A DNA stretch of 59,578 nt, from positions 1 to 59,578 of the forward strand of contig CAYTES010000002.1 of assembly GCA_964436935.1 (NCBI GenBank). The letters run 5' to 3'. The notes beneath the pieces were generated by a model, which ran no database searches, was not told the origin of the DNA, and was given only the letters and a program-made list of their open reading frames with translations. Source of the DNA: CAYTES01 sp964436935 (GTDB lineage Bacteria; Patescibacteriota; Gracilibacteria; UBA1369; UBA12473). The translations under genes and the position numbers were made by a program. Shown here piece after piece: positions 58,198 to 59,578 of this stretch (its first letter is position 1; each line of letters starts with the position of its first letter).

Positions 58198-59331
58198 TTA
58201 TTTCCCCACCAGCCAGTCCAGGTAGTTTTCTTGGTTGATGAGTTCAATCGAGCTGTTGGCGTAGGTCTTTAGAAACTCATCCGGTTTTTTAAATCGGTCT
58301 TTTTTCCATTTGAATTTGAATCCCGCCAGTTTTCCACCCTGTTCTTCAATAAAGTCGATCTCTTTTTTATCATACGTTCTCCAAAAGTAAATGTTGGGTG
58401 ATTCTCCATTATATACATTGTATTTTATTCTCTCGCTGATACAAAAATTTTCGAATAGATTTCCCGTGTCGTTTCGTAATTCCATTGTATTGAAATTTTG
58501 AATCAAACTGTTTCTAATTCCTAAGTCGTAAAAATAAATTTTTTTCATTTTCCCCAATTCTTTTCTTAGATTGCGACTGAAAGGGTTCAATCTGAAAATG
58601 ACAAAACTTTTTTCAAGTAAATCGATGTACTTTTCTATGGTTATTTTATTGACTGAAAGTAATGAAGCCAATTCGGTATACGATACTTCATTGCCGATCT
58701 GTAGTGCCAGCGCTTGTAAGATTTTTTCCAATAGCTCGGGAGATTTAAGATTTTCAAATTTTAAAATATCTTTGTACAGGTAGTTTTGAGCTAATAGAGT
58801 GGAGCTTTCTTTTGCATTTTCAAAATCATTGGCAACCATTTCCGGATAGGAACCAAACCTTAAGAAGTTATTCAAATTACGATGAATTTCTATCCGACTC
58901 ATCTCTTGACTCATTTCTTCTAGCGAGAGGGGAAAGAGTTGGAATTCAAATGCTCTTCCCGTGAGCGGTTCCGAGATTTCGTTTGCTAGCTCAAAACTGG
59001 ATGATCCTGTGGCGATCACTTGCATTTCGGGATAGTTGTCGATGAGCAATTTGAGCGTGATTCCGATATTTTTAACTCGTTGGGCCTCATCAATTATGAC
59101 GAAATTCTTCTTCCCGATGTATTGTTTTAAGGCGGTTGAGGTTTTCTCGGTTAAGGCTTTTTCGATATCCGGCTCATCGCAATTCAGATAAATTGAGTTT
59201 TCTTGCTGTTTAAGGAGTGTTTTACATAGAACCGTTTTTCCTACTTGTCTTGGGCCGTAAATGATGATGGCTTTTCCTTTAAATAATTTTGCTTCAATCT
59301 GGGGTTGAATGCTTCGATTGAAAAATTTCAT
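58198..59331 (-). CDS. AAA+ ATPase with C-terminal DUF4143 domain
   Basis: 377 aa. Walker A GPRQVGKT at residues 26-33, Walker B NFVIIDEAQRV at about 94-104, a sensor region VIATGSSSFEL, then PLTGRAFEFQLFPLSLEEM, the characteristic phrase of the AAA_14/DUF4143 family. The C-terminal DUF4143 part contains the nuclease-like pattern YFWRTYDKKEIDFIEEQGGKLAGFKFKW. Such proteins are common, scattered, often mobile or defence-associated, and of unknown function. It is expressed alone from a promoter overlapped by two operator-like repeats. Confidence 0.85.
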   Translation of the reverse strand: MKFFNRSIQPQIEAKLFKGKAIIIYGPRQVGKTVLCKTLLKQQENSIYLNCDEPDIEKALTEKTSTALKQYIGKKNFVIIDEAQRVKNIGITLKLLIDNYPEMQVIATGSSSFELANEISEPLTGRAFEFQLFPLSLEEMSQEMSRIEIHRNLNNFLRFGSYPEMVANDFENAKESSTLLAQNYLYKDILKFENLKSPELLEKILQALALQIGNEVSYTELASLLSVNKITIEKYIDLLEKSFVIFRLNPFSRNLRKELGKMKKIYFYDLGIRNSLIQNFNTMELRNDTGNLFENFCISERIKYNVYNGESPNIYFWRTYDKKEIDFIEEQGGKLAGFKFKWKKDRFKKPDEFLKTYANSSIELINQENYLDWLVGK

Positions 59332-59333
59332 AA

Positions 59334-59392
59334 TGACTCAATTTATTATAATAAGGTCATATTGGTGACTCAATTATATCAAATTAGGTCAT
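59334..59392 (-). promoter_or_regulatory. Promoter and paired operator-like repeats of the AAA ATPase gene
   Basis: Two 27-bp copies, each TGACTCA ... GGTCAT (59334-59360 and 59366-59392), are exactly 32 bp apart; each copy is an imperfect dyad (TGAC/GTCA). A minus-strand promoter TTGAGT (59368-59373) -N17- TATAAT (59345-59350) is embedded in them. Confidence 0.6.
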
Positions 59393-59578
59393 CAAATACA
59401 ATAGTTCATTCTCAAAAAGCTCAATTTATTTAGTGGGTAGAGTTGGGGTTGGACAGTCGGAAGAAAATTTTGAGCGAGCGACGGGAGTTAGGCCGCGGCC
59501 GGGGGGGCTTTTTCTGGGCTGGGATTGGGCGAGGTGGGGATCACTTCGCCTTTTTCCCGTTACCGGGTTTTGCAGCCG
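59393..59578. other. Terminal intergenic region
   Basis: About 186 bp with no gene that I can support. The last 100 bp are GC-rich (GGCCGCGGCCGGGGGGGC near 59490-59508) in contrast to the AT-rich sequence before it; it may be the start of another gene or an assembly-edge effect. Confidence 0.3.

Noticed and set aside
1..59578. CRISPR array or cas genes
   Set aside because: No regularly spaced direct repeats of suitable length and no Cas-like protein were found. The repeated elements seen are hairpins, operator pairs or coding repeats.
1..59578. Alternative genetic code with TGA read as Gly or Trp
   Set aside because: TGA ends several complete, full-length genes such as hisG and hisH at the expected positions, and no conserved protein is interrupted by TGA.

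Overview
The window looks like part of a chromosome of a Candidate Phyla Radiation (Patescibacteria) bacterium, possibly Peregrinibacteria-like. This is inference from content. It holds long runs of short lineage-restricted proteins, an array of type IV secretion pilin-like membrane proteins, and a tandem family of roughly 550-aa Cys-rich, double-zinc-ribbon proteins of a kind I associate with such genomes. Other genes are pilT and minor pilins, a histone-like Lys/Ala/Pro protein, and a class II ribonucleotide reductase. TGA is used as a normal stop (hisG, hisH), so there is no sign of a recoded TGA. A full histidine operon is unusual for such reduced genomes and points to one of the metabolically richer lineages.

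Layout. 1-3 kb: four overlapping type IV pilus minor pilin/pseudopilin genes. 3-5.8 kb: a membrane protein, a small unknown protein and metG. 5.8-8.5 kb (minus): five consecutive TrbC/VirB2-like pilin precursors behind a good promoter. 8.6-11.8 kb: a coiled-coil protein, tRNA-Ala(GGC) and a membrane-anchored HExxH peptidase. 11.9-16.9 kb (minus): a DUF378 protein, pilT (interrupted by an assembly gap), a TPR/TM/pseudopilin-like chimera, ftsQ, and a trpG/pabA-type glutaminase. 16.9-20.4 kb (minus): a large unknown protein, a DUF1858-IscA fusion and a tiny membrane protein. 20.6-24.9 kb: a very large FAD-oxidase/aminotransferase fusion. 25-26.4 kb: the histone-like gene, a 165-bp hairpin element and a eukaryote-like rhamnose-pathway reductase.

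26.7-35.5 kb: a TrpR/YerC-type regulator, an intrinsic terminator, then hisS-hisG-hisD-hisC-(histidinol phosphatase)-hisB-hisH-hisA::hisF-hisIE. HisA and HisF are fused, and the HisF half has Ser where the catalytic Asp130 should be.

35.7-50.8 kb: six tandem Cys-rich zinc-ribbon paralogues in two blocks of three. An AT-rich accessory island (40.7-44.9 kb) separates the blocks. It carries a toxin-antitoxin pair and a four-gene unit: zinc-ribbon/HTH protein, unknown protein, Asp/Glu racemase and a divergent SAM-hydrolase (DUF62) protein. A TrmB-type regulator is divergent from the second block. 50.9-54 kb: a VirD4/VirB4-like ATPase and an unknown protein. 54.2-57.9 kb: nrdJ behind two NrdR boxes. 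58-59.3 kb: decayed coding repeats and a DUF4143-type AAA ATPase with operator-like repeats.

The strongest candidates for something undescribed are the six-gene Cys-rich cluster with its regulator, the accessory operon inside it, the FAD-oxidase/aminotransferase megafusion, and the HisA-HisF fusion lacking a HisF catalytic Asp. Many genes start in an AT-rich context ending in TTTATG without a Shine-Dalgarno sequence.
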